Translations under genes and position numbers: made by a program
Assembly: GCA_937125395.1 (NCBI GenBank)
Contig: CAKZLI010000071.1
Span: forward strand, 1 to 64,000
Direction of reading: 5' to 3'
Source: an uncultured Glaciecola sp.
Lineage (GTDB): Bacteria; Pseudomonadota; Gammaproteobacteria; Enterobacterales; Alteromonadaceae
Length of the DNA stretch: 64,000 nucleotides
Notes under the pieces: model-generated
What the model was told of the DNA's origin: nothing
The model's input: the letters and a program-made list of their open reading frames with translations, nothing else
The model's database searches: none
Part shown: positions 57,419 through 64,000 of the stretch, piece by piece
Layout: every line of letters begins with the position of its first letter
How positions within the stretch are numbered: position 1 is the stretch's first letter

Positions 57419-58996
57419 ATGCCTAACGATACAGATTTTATTCCAGCCAATACTTCGTCAATCGGTGATTTTATTGAACGCATGCTTGTTGAGCATGCCG
57501 ATGTCCCCGCATATACTTCTATCGGACAGACTTATAGTTATGCGCAAATTGACCGTGCATCAGCCCATTTTGCTAGCTTTTGTATTCACCAGTTAGGCTT
57601 AAAGTCCGGCGATAGAATTGCGATACAACTACCCAATTTGTTACAAAATCCCATTGCTGTTTATGGTGCATTTCGGGCCGGCTTAGTCGTCGTCAACACC
57701 AACCCTTTGTATACCCCTAGAGAGATGCAACATCAATTCAATGACTCAGGTGCAAAAGCGCTGGTTATACTATCGGATTTTTTACCTAAATATGATGAAA
57801 TCGCAACTGATACTAAGATTGAATCGGTGATTATCACCTCTGCGACAGAATTATTAATGCCTAATACGGCACCAGAACATGCTACCCACAGTAATTTTAC
57901 GCAAGTGCTTGAGCAAGGTAGCCTGCAGGTATTGCCGGTGCGAACGTCTGTTCAATTAGATGATGTTGCAGCATTGCAATACACCGGTGGTACAACGGGT
58001 GTATCAAAAGGAGCTGCGTTATCACACCGAAATATCATTGCTAATTGCAACCAAACATTACATCGCTTAGGCAGTAATTTTGTAGTACAAGCTGAATCAG
58101 TCGTATGCCCATTACCGCTGTATCACATTTATGCTTTTACCGTGTGTATGATGGCATTTGCTTCACGAGGTGCTCACATATTATTGATCCCTAATCCGCG
58201 CGATCCAGATGCCTTTATCGCTGCGATTAAACCACATCAATTTACGACTTTCGCAGGGATCAATACATTGTTTGTTGGGATGGCTGCTCATCCAGACTTT
58301 AGGGCCTGTGACTTTACTAAATTAAAGTTAACCATTTCAGGCGGAACAGCATTGACCACCGGCGCTGTTGACGCTTGGCGTGCTGTTACGGGCTGTGAAA
58401 TTACTGAAGGCTATGGCTTATCAGAGACAGCACCAGTTGCGGCATTTAATGAAGTCGGGAATGAACAATATGGAACCGTCGGATTACCTGTTGATGGCAC
58501 TGATATCGCTATCTTAGGGGAAGATGGGACACATTTGCCACAAGGTGAAGCCGGCGAGATTGCAGTGCGAGGACCACAAGTTATGATGGGGTATTGGCAA
58601 CGCCCTGATGCAACAGCTGAAGTCATGACACATGATGGTTATTTTAAAACTGGGGATGTAGGGATCGTATTAGAAAATGGCTGCATTCAGATTGTCGATC
58701 GGTTAAAAGACATGATCATCGTATCTGGCTTTAATGTCTATCCTAACGAAATAGAAGATATATTAACGCAACATCCGGCGGTACTTGAAGCGGCAGTCAT
58801 TGGTAAACCCGATGATAAATCCGGTGAACGTGTGTGCGCATATATATCATTAAGCAGCTCAGCTGATATTGCTGATATTGAAGCGCATTGCCGCAAGCAG
58901 CTAACCCCGTACAAAGTCCCTAAGGAATTTCATGTACTTGATGAACTGCCAAAATCGAGTGTTGGCAAATTACTGCGACGGATGCTCCGCGATTAA
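57419..58996 (+). CDS. Long-chain acyl-CoA ligase (FadD-like)
   Basis: 525 residues of the ANL adenylating superfamily. P-loop-like motif YTGGTTGVSKGAALSHRN, EGYGLSETAPV, the FKTGDVG hinge Asp and VDRLKDMIIVSGFNVYPNEIED are all intact, with the catalytic Lys in PKSSVGKLLRR near the end. It activates a fatty acid to acyl-CoA through an acyl-adenylate. Somewhat shorter than E. coli FadD (561), lacking part of the N-terminus. Stands alone, so substrate length cannot be told. Confidence 0.9.
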   Translation: MPNDTDFIPANTSSIGDFIERMLVEHADVPAYTSIGQTYSYAQIDRASAHFASFCIHQLGLKSGDRIAIQLPNLLQNPIAVYGAFRAGLVVVNTNPLYTPREMQHQFNDSGAKALVILSDFLPKYDEIATDTKIESVIITSATELLMPNTAPEHATHSNFTQVLEQGSLQVLPVRTSVQLDDVAALQYTGGTTGVSKGAALSHRNIIANCNQTLHRLGSNFVVQAESVVCPLPLYHIYAFTVCMMAFASRGAHILLIPNPRDPDAFIAAIKPHQFTTFAGINTLFVGMAAHPDFRACDFTKLKLTISGGTALTTGAVDAWRAVTGCEITEGYGLSETAPVAAFNEVGNEQYGTVGLPVDGTDIAILGEDGTHLPQGEAGEIAVRGPQVMMGYWQRPDATAEVMTHDGYFKTGDVGIVLENGCIQIVDRLKDMIIVSGFNVYPNEIEDILTQHPAVLEAAVIGKPDDKSGERVCAYISLSSSADIADIEAHCRKQLTPYKVPKEFHVLDELPKSSVGKLLRRMLRD

Positions 58997-59025
58997 ACTT
59001 GGTTGATGCAGAGTAGTCTCATAGA

Positions 59026-59772
59026 TCATAGTATACTAGGGAATATACCATCTACGGTAAATTGAGCTTGGGTAAATATTACTGGAAAATCTTTATCGGT
59101 TTTTACCGTAATACGATCCCTTGCTTGATTAATTTGCATTATCACTGTGCGTTTAAGTATGGGTTCATCACTTATAATTACGTTAGGGTTATCTATGGCG
59201 ACATTAATTCCAAACAGGTCTCGTGCGCTGGGATAACGAATAACATCAATGTCGTTATTGCGACATTCACGACCAATTTTATGTGTTTGAGTATAATCAT
59301 CTACTGAGGTAATCACCGATAATAAGTTGCTGTCTGTCACTTGCGTAAAATCCGCGCAGGCATCACTCGTAACCGACACACTAAATAAGCAATGTTCCGT
59401 TAGCACCGGTATACTGAAATTCGATGCTTTACCTGCAAAAAACACAAATCGATAATACACCGATTCAGTAATACAAGTTGCACTAGACTCGCTGGCATAA
59501 AAAAAACTGTGTTCGAAGCGTTGACCAAACCTCGATCCCCAAGGTAACGGCGGATATCGAAAGGGACTAGCAATCAAGTAATGTCTATGTTGTAGTTGTG
59601 GGTCTGCGTAGGGAGGTTTGTATTCATCTAATAACGACTCTAGTGCAGATTGTTTTTCAATATTCTGCATTAACGCCATGGTTGCTGTATCTGCTTGGGT
59701 TTCTACAATACGATACACATCTTTAGTCAAGCCAACAGGACGCGCTATTACGTCTGAGAATAACGATCCCAC
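59026..59772 (-). CDS. RES-domain toxin (NAD-degrading type)
   Basis: 248 residues. The RES-family Arg, Glu and Ser are visible: RFG in LPWGSRFGQRFEHSFFYAS, the Glu in CITESVYYRF, and a downstream Ser in IRYPSARDLFG. RES toxins of Xre-RES pairs, such as those studied in Pseudomonas and Mycobacterium (MbcT), deplete NAD+ in the cytosol. One base overlaps the antitoxin gene upstream, the normal antitoxin-first order. No degradation is seen, so the pair may be active. Confidence 0.88.
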   Translation of the reverse strand: MGSLFSDVIARPVGLTKDVYRIVETQADTATMALMQNIEKQSALESLLDEYKPPYADPQLQHRHYLIASPFRYPPLPWGSRFGQRFEHSFFYASESSATCITESVYYRFVFFAGKASNFSIPVLTEHCLFSVSVTSDACADFTQVTDSNLLSVITSVDDYTQTHKIGRECRNNDIDVIRYPSARDLFGINVAIDNPNVIISDEPILKRTVIMQINQARDRITVKTDKDFPVIFTQAQFTVDGIFPSIL

Positions 59773-60131
59773 TAAGCTTTGCCGCGCATGGCATCTAAAT
59801 AATCATTAAGGTGAACGATGCCTTTAATGCGCATGCACAATTCTCGGGGAATAGCACCTAAATGGAGATTATGATCATCAAACCACTCTCGCATTGCCAG
59901 CTGATTACCGCCAAGCAGTGAGTATAAAGACCGATACACCAGCACAAACATCACTTGAATTTCAAACTCTTTGGTGTTTTCGGCAAAGCCACTTTTATTA
60001 CGATGCAGTGTGTTACGACCGACTCCTAGTATTTTTGCTTGCTCTTCCTTACCTAAACCAAACCAATCACAAGCAGCACTGTATGCTTCAAACATCAGTT
60101 CACTATTTTGTGTTTTTTGCACCGCAGACAT
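59772..60131 (-). CDS. Xre/MbcA/ParS-type antitoxin of the RES toxin
   Basis: 119 residues from ATG 60131 (GGG site 7 bases upstream); a GTG at 60143 gives four more residues. N-terminal Xre-like helix-turn-helix (about 10-50, GLGKEEQAKILGVGRNTLHR) followed by the DUF2384 toxin-binding domain (QVMFVLVYRSLYSLLGGNQL, MREWFDDHNLHLGAIPRELC). It neutralises the RES toxin by blocking its active site and probably represses the pair. An AT-rich palindrome lies just upstream. Confidence 0.88.
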   Translation of the reverse strand: MSAVQKTQNSELMFEAYSAACDWFGLGKEEQAKILGVGRNTLHRNKSGFAENTKEFEIQVMFVLVYRSLYSLLGGNQLAMREWFDDHNLHLGAIPRELCMRIKGIVHLNDYLDAMRGKA

Positions 60132-60149
60132 ATCGTTACCCACATGATC

Positions 60150-60173
60150 TATAAAGAATATATATTAACTATA
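60150..60173. promoter_or_regulatory. Palindrome at the RES/Xre promoter
   Basis: TATA-AAG-AATATATATT-AAC-TATA: a 10-base central palindrome with matching TATA ends, 24 bases in all and about 20 bases before the antitoxin start. It covers a candidate minus-strand -10. Likely autoregulatory site, though very AT-rich sequence gives palindromes by chance. Confidence 0.4.
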
Positions 60174-60237
60174 GCAATCAGCACCCCATTTGTCACATTT
60201 AACAAGCAAAATACCCATATGGTGCAAGCGTATCGAA

Positions 60238-61557
60238 TTAACACTCTGTTTGAGCCTCACTACTTGAAATGAATTCAGGACCTAGCGTAAACGAAAACTC
60301 ACTGCCCTCGCCCACAACACTGTGTATGTGTAACGCAGCATTATGATGATTTAAAGCGTGTTTAACAATCGACAAACCCAAACCAGACCCGCCAGTTTTA
60401 CGTGAACGGGCTTTATCGACTCGATAAAAACGCTCCGTTAAGCGGTCAATATCGTCAGGTTCAATACCCTGCCCATTATCCGTTACCACAAACCGAGCCC
60501 GTCCATCTTGTTGAGTCCAATACACATCAATAACCCCTTGTTCAGGTGTATAATGCAGCGCATTAAAAATCAAATTAGAACAAACCGAACGCAGCTCTGT
60601 TTCTACCCCATACACGAATAAATCAGGTTCTATATGAAACTGTATTTGATGCTGTTTATCGCAATTAAGATGCAATGCTTCCATACGGATAACGTCCAAC
60701 ATCCTAGGCATATCTACAATATGATCATAAATACTTTCAGAACTGGACTGTATGCGGGATAAAACTAACAAATCCTCAATAAGATTTTGCATGCGTTGCG
60801 TCTGGGTATTCATTTCGTAAAGCGCTTTTTGTGCAAGTGCATCTGCAGCAAAAGCGGTATCGGGTAATAGCTCTAAATATCCATTTATTACCGTTAATGG
60901 GGTGCGCATCTCGTGCGATACATTTGCAACAAAATCTCGTCGCATACCTTCCAATTGGGCAACATGCGTCACATCCCTAGAAATCAATAATAGGTTATCA
61001 TCACCATACGGTATGACTCTGTATTCATTGGTTTTGTTTGGATTAACTGGCGCTGGCAGTTCTATTGGATAGGTAAAATCACCCTTGTTAATATACTGAA
61101 CAAATTGTGTAAATGGTAATAAATCGACTAATGGCATGCCTAAATTATCGGGCCACACAACCCCCAACTCGAGACGCGCGAGACGATTACACCACATAAT
61201 CGATAAGTCTTTATCAATCACGATCACCGCATCAGGAAATGCCTCAGCCCTGTTACGATAACGCTCAACCAATTTACTGAGTTTTTTTCGTTTTTTTCGT
61301 TGTCTTCGATGTGCTTGATAGATATTGTCATACAGATATCCCCACGCACCATGTACCTGAGGGGGAGAACGTTTTTTGCTATCTCGTAGCCATATATTCA
61401 AGCTGTACAATTGATAATAGTTGACCAGTAACATGACCAGTGCCACTACTAAACAAGCGATGACATAATCATCTGACCACGCCGCGAGCAAGCATAATAA
61501 GCTAATGTAGAAAGTGTATTTTAGTAGTGTTTTTAACCAGGATTGCAACGCATTCAT
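60238..61557 (-). CDS. phoR: Phosphate-regulon sensor kinase PhoR
   Basis: 439 residues. Two N-terminal membrane helices (about 10-55) and a basic linker, a PAS domain (about 105-205, DAVIVIDKDLSIMWCNRLA), the HisKA box FVANVSHEMRTPL with the phospho-His, and an ATPase domain with FNALHYTPE, VTDNGQGIEPDDI and SGLGLSIVKH. It phosphorylates PhoB when phosphate is low and receives the Pst/PhoU signal. Fifteen bases after phoB. Confidence 0.96.
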   Translation of the reverse strand: MNALQSWLKTLLKYTFYISLLCLLAAWSDDYVIACLVVALVMLLVNYYQLYSLNIWLRDSKKRSPPQVHGAWGYLYDNIYQAHRRQRKKRKKLSKLVERYRNRAEAFPDAVIVIDKDLSIMWCNRLARLELGVVWPDNLGMPLVDLLPFTQFVQYINKGDFTYPIELPAPVNPNKTNEYRVIPYGDDNLLLISRDVTHVAQLEGMRRDFVANVSHEMRTPLTVINGYLELLPDTAFAADALAQKALYEMNTQTQRMQNLIEDLLVLSRIQSSSESIYDHIVDMPRMLDVIRMEALHLNCDKQHQIQFHIEPDLFVYGVETELRSVCSNLIFNALHYTPEQGVIDVYWTQQDGRARFVVTDNGQGIEPDDIDRLTERFYRVDKARSRKTGGSGLGLSIVKHALNHHNAALHIHSVVGEGSEFSFTLGPEFISSSEAQTEC

Positions 61558-61572
61558 CTCATCAGTAACTCG

Positions 61573-62262
61573 TTAGGGTTTCGCTGAAAAACGATAGCCA
61601 GCACCACGTACAGTTTGCACATAGCTATCATGCCCATGCAGCGATATGGCTTTGCGTAATCGACGAATATGCACATCCACCGTGCGATCTTCAACGTATA
61701 CATTTGTTCCCCAAATATTATCGAGCAATTGCTCACGGGAATACACACGCTCAGGATGAGCCATAAAAAAATGTAATAACTTAAACTCAGTCGGTCCCAT
61801 GTCAACATTATCAGCACGGACCGTCACGCGATGAGTCACCGGGTCAAGTCTCAACCCGTCAAACTCAATGGCTGCCTCTTTAGTCATTGGGCTGACACGG
61901 CGTAAGACAGCATTAATCCGTGCAACTAATTCTTTGGGAGAAAAAGGTTTCGTCACATAATCATCTGCACCAGATTCTAATCCGCGAATTTTATCTTCTT
62001 CTTCACCTCGCGCAGTCAGCATAATAATAGGAATGTCACGCGTAAAATCATGCTCTTTTAGTTTTCGAGCAAGCTGAACACCGCTGCCACCTGGTAGCAT
62101 CCAATCGAGCAAAACTAAATCAGGATAGGGTTCAACCATGCGTGCTAGCGCGCTATCAAAGTCTCCAGCTTCAATCACATCAAACTCAGCTTGGTGTAAT
62201 ATAATAGTGAGCATCTCTCTAATCGGGGCTTCATCTTCAATGACTAAAATGGTTCGAGACAT
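61573..62262 (-). CDS. phoB: Phosphate-regulon response regulator PhoB
   Basis: 229 residues, exact E. coli length. Receiver domain with the phospho-Asp in [14 protein letters not shown] and Lys in [17 protein letters not shown]-terminal OmpR-type winged helix [12 protein letters not shown]...VRGAGYRF. It activates the Pho regulon by binding Pho boxes, one of which lies in front of its own gene. Confidence 0.97.
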   Translation of the reverse strand: MSRTILVIEDEAPIREMLTIILHQAEFDVIEAGDFDSALARMVEPYPDLVLLDWMLPGGSGVQLARKLKEHDFTRDIPIIMLTARGEEEDKIRGLESGADDYVTKPFSPKELVARINAVLRRVSPMTKEAAIEFDGLRLDPVTHRVTVRADNVDMGPTEFKLLHFFMAHPERVYSREQLLDNIWGTNVYVEDRTVDVHIRRLRKAISLHGHDSYVQTVRGAGYRFSAKP

Positions 62263-62321
62263 GGTTAATCCTGTGTGGCGACGCTTGATAGGTAAATAAA
62301 TACCAATTATTCACTGCTTAT

Positions 62322-62339
62322 GTGACAGTTTTATGAAAA
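62322..62339 (-). promoter_or_regulatory. Pho box of the phoBR operon
   Basis: On the minus strand TTTTCAT-AAAA-CTGTCAC (62339-62322), close to the consensus CTGTCAT-A/T4-CTGTCAT. A -10-like AATAAT follows after 10 bases (62311-62306), the normal PhoB-activated spacing with no -35. It is about 60 bases before phoB, showing positive autoregulation. Confidence 0.75.
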
Positions 62340-62433
62340 CCATCATACTAATTACATCTGGAACTTATTTGTCAACACTAGCAAATATTGGTAATCTTCG
62401 CGCCCCTTTTTTCATTTTAGAGTTGTATGCATC

Positions 62434-63330
62434 ATGTGGTTCAAAAACGCCAAACTTTACCAACTTACCCAGCCATTAACTTTTTCCGATGACAACTTAC
62501 AAGACTGTCTCACGAATGTCATTTTTCGCCCATGCGGTTCACAAGAACTGGCAACTATGGGATTTACTCCACCTCTAGCTGACTCACAACAGTTGTTTCA
62601 TGTAGCCAATGGGCGCTATTTATTTACGCTTAAAAAACAAGAACGAATCTTACCCGCTGCGGTTATCAATGCCGAGCTAGCTGAAAAAGTCGCTCAACTT
62701 GAACAAGAAACAGGCAGCCCTGTAGGTAAAAAAGCGCAACAAGATCTGAAACAAGACATCATTGCCCGCTTATTACCACAAGCTTTTACCAAAAACTCGT
62801 ATTCTCATGGGTTTATCTGCCTCACAAATAAACTCGTGGTGATTGATGCGTCTGCCGATGGCAAAGCTGAAACACTCTTGGCAATGCTTCGTAAAGCTCT
62901 TGGTTCATTGCCGGTTGTACCGTTATGCCGCTCAGGGATCCAAACCTACCTGACTAATTGGGTAACGGATAATCCTCCAGAAAAAATTCAATTATTAACT
63001 GATATCGAACTCAAAGCACAAGATGATGAAGCGGCAGTGGCACGCTGTAAGAATCAAGATGTACAAGCAGAAGAAGTGTTGCGCCACATTGATGCCGGTA
63101 AATGGGTTGAAAAGCTAGGCATTGATTATAGCGAGCAGTTAACGTGTATGATTGAAAGCGATGGCTCAATCAAACGCATCAAATATGCGGATGCGTTAAA
63201 AGACGAAAATCAAGACATCCCTAAAGACCAAATGGCTGCCCGTTTAGATGCTGATTTTGTGTTAATGTCTAGTGAGTTGATTGATTTTGCTAATTACCTG
63301 ATCGACGTATTAGAGTTAGATCAAGACTAA
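62434..63330 (+). CDS. rdgC: Recombination-associated protein RdgC
   Basis: 298 residues. MWFKNAKLYQLTQPLTFS start, MGFTPPLAD, the QDLKQDIIARLLPQAF block and the QTYLTNWVTDNPPEKIQL region are typical. RdgC forms a ring around double-stranded DNA and limits RecA activity. Alone on the plus strand, divergent from phoB; its stop is 4 bases from convergent hinT. Confidence 0.96.
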   Translation: MWFKNAKLYQLTQPLTFSDDNLQDCLTNVIFRPCGSQELATMGFTPPLADSQQLFHVANGRYLFTLKKQERILPAAVINAELAEKVAQLEQETGSPVGKKAQQDLKQDIIARLLPQAFTKNSYSHGFICLTNKLVVIDASADGKAETLLAMLRKALGSLPVVPLCRSGIQTYLTNWVTDNPPEKIQLLTDIELKAQDDEAAVARCKNQDVQAEEVLRHIDAGKWVEKLGIDYSEQLTCMIESDGSIKRIKYADALKDENQDIPKDQMAARLDADFVLMSSELIDFANYLIDVLELDQD

Positions 63331-63334
63331 GCAA

Positions 63335-63700
63335 CTAGCCTTGCTTGATGGTCGCTTGATAGGGCGGCCATCCTAATGGTTTACCCGCCAACACATGCAA
63401 ATGAATATGATACACCGTCTGACCACCATATTCATTACAGTTCATCACTGTACGAAATCCTTGTTCTGCCATCCCTTGCTGGGCAACAATCTCCGCAGCC
63501 ACACCCGATAATTTTCCGACAACCTGATAGTCTGCAGGGGTAATATCATTGATGGTCGCAATAGGCTTTTTGGGTATCACCAAAAAATGTAACGGTGCTT
63601 GAGGATTAATGTCCCTAAATGCCAGTACCTCATCATCTTCATATAAAATATCGGCTGGAATGGATTTATTTATGATATGCGTAAAAATTGTCTCGTTCAT
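63335..63700 (-). CDS. hinT: HIT-family purine nucleoside phosphoramidase HinT
   Basis: 121 residues. IFTHIINKSIPADILYEDDE start and the histidine triad in QTVYHIHLHVLAGK (HxHxH). It hydrolyses AMP-lysine-type phosphoramidates in the cytosol. Twelve bases after the undecaprenyl-diphosphatase gene, same strand. Confidence 0.95.
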   Translation of the reverse strand: MNETIFTHIINKSIPADILYEDDEVLAFRDINPQAPLHFLVIPKKPIATINDITPADYQVVGKLSGVAAEIVAQQGMAEQGFRTVMNCNEYGGQTVYHIHLHVLAGKPLGWPPYQATIKQG

Positions 63701-63712
63701 TATTGCTCTCCG

Positions 63713-64000
63713 TTACATATAAATGAAATAAATTAACACCGCGCCTAGCAGTAATCGATAAATGACAAATGGCAGCATGCCAATGCGATTAATCCAAGTT
63801 AAGAATAACGTAATGCACAGATACGCTGACACAAATGAAAATAACACACCGTATGCCATGGCTGACCAGTCTACAGCAGCCGGGGCGTTAATCAGATCCA
63901 GGGTCGCAAGTAAACCGGCTCCAAGAATAACCGGAATAGATAATAAAAAAGAAAAACGTGCACTACTTTCTCGATCATAACCAAGCAACAAGCCCGTCGT
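63713..64000 (-). CDS. uppP: Undecaprenyl-diphosphatase UppP (BacA), 3' part
   Basis: The C-terminal 95 residues are in the window; the gene runs off the right edge, so an internal Met at 63991 is not the start. LLLGYDRESSARFSFLLSIPVILGAG is the conserved Arg/Ser block of BacA, followed by three hydrophobic segments and the C-terminal RLLLGAVLIYF. It recycles undecaprenyl pyrophosphate for cell-wall synthesis at the inner membrane. Confidence 0.93.
   Translation of the reverse strand, partial: TTGLLLGYDRESSARFSFLLSIPVILGAGLLATLDLINAPAAVDWSAMAYGVLFSFVSAYLCITLFLTWINRIGMLPFVIYRLLLGAVLIYFIYM

Overview
The window is a stretch of a gammaproteobacterial chromosome. The conserved blocks are typical of this class: djlA / lptD-surA-pdxA-rsmA-apaG-apaH, rplM-rpsI-petABC-sspAB, lpoA-yraN-diaA-dolP, recJ-recO-pdxJ-acpS-rlmD-relA-mazG, phoBR, rdgC and acnB. 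The protein sequences and the carboxynorspermidine route suggest a marine, Alteromonadales-like organism. That placement comes from recognition by eye, not from a search. No rRNA, tRNA, CRISPR array or complete insertion sequence was seen.

Region 1 (1-15750) is an accessory defence island, AT-richer by eye than the rest. On the minus strand, reading from high to low coordinates, it holds a small orphan gene, a WYL-domain regulator, a complete type I Zorya system (zorA, zorB, zorC, zorD) in one tight operon, then type I restriction-modification hsdM and hsdS. A zinc-hook AAA ATPase of the RloC/PrrC-like kind sits where hsdR could be expected. hsdR itself is not in the window, and the ATPase gene appears to have lost its C-terminal end at the left edge. 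A palindrome lies between the -35 and -10 of the likely Zorya promoter. The 760-base gap to the right is a toxin-antitoxin graveyard. It holds an unannotated minus-strand remnant of a HipA kinase, then a plus-strand hipBA pair in which both genes carry internal deletions; the hipA deletion breaks the frame.

Region 2 (15900-23600) has aceK alone, without aceBA. It is followed by a DUF3833 lipoprotein and a chalcone-isomerase-like protein, a PLP enzyme, a small unknown gene, and the carboxynorspermidine pair (synthase and nspC). Region 3 (22742-27148) is rsmI and, divergently, lpoA-yraN-diaA-dolP for envelope and replication-initiation functions. Region 4 (27152-32450) is sspB, sspA, the cytochrome bc1 operon petABC and rplM-rpsI with a structured leader. 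Region 5 (32498-43835) is a long minus-strand run of eleven genes: djlA, xerD, dsbC, recJ, a 90-residue unknown, recO, pdxJ, acpS, rlmD, relA, mazG.

Region 6 (43971-50515) is lptD-surA-pdxA-rsmA-apaG-apaH on the plus strand. Region 7 (50521-58996) holds lysC, a DUF192 protein, acnB with a clear terminator, a PQQ sugar dehydrogenase, a small membrane protein and an acyl-CoA ligase. A RES/Xre toxin-antitoxin pair (59026-60131) sits between that ligase and phoR. The window ends with phoR-phoB behind a recognisable Pho box, rdgC, hinT and the 3' part of an undecaprenyl-diphosphatase gene.

The most interesting material is the Zorya / WYL / type I R-M / RloC-like island and the decayed hipA pieces beside it. 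The core regions are ordinary.
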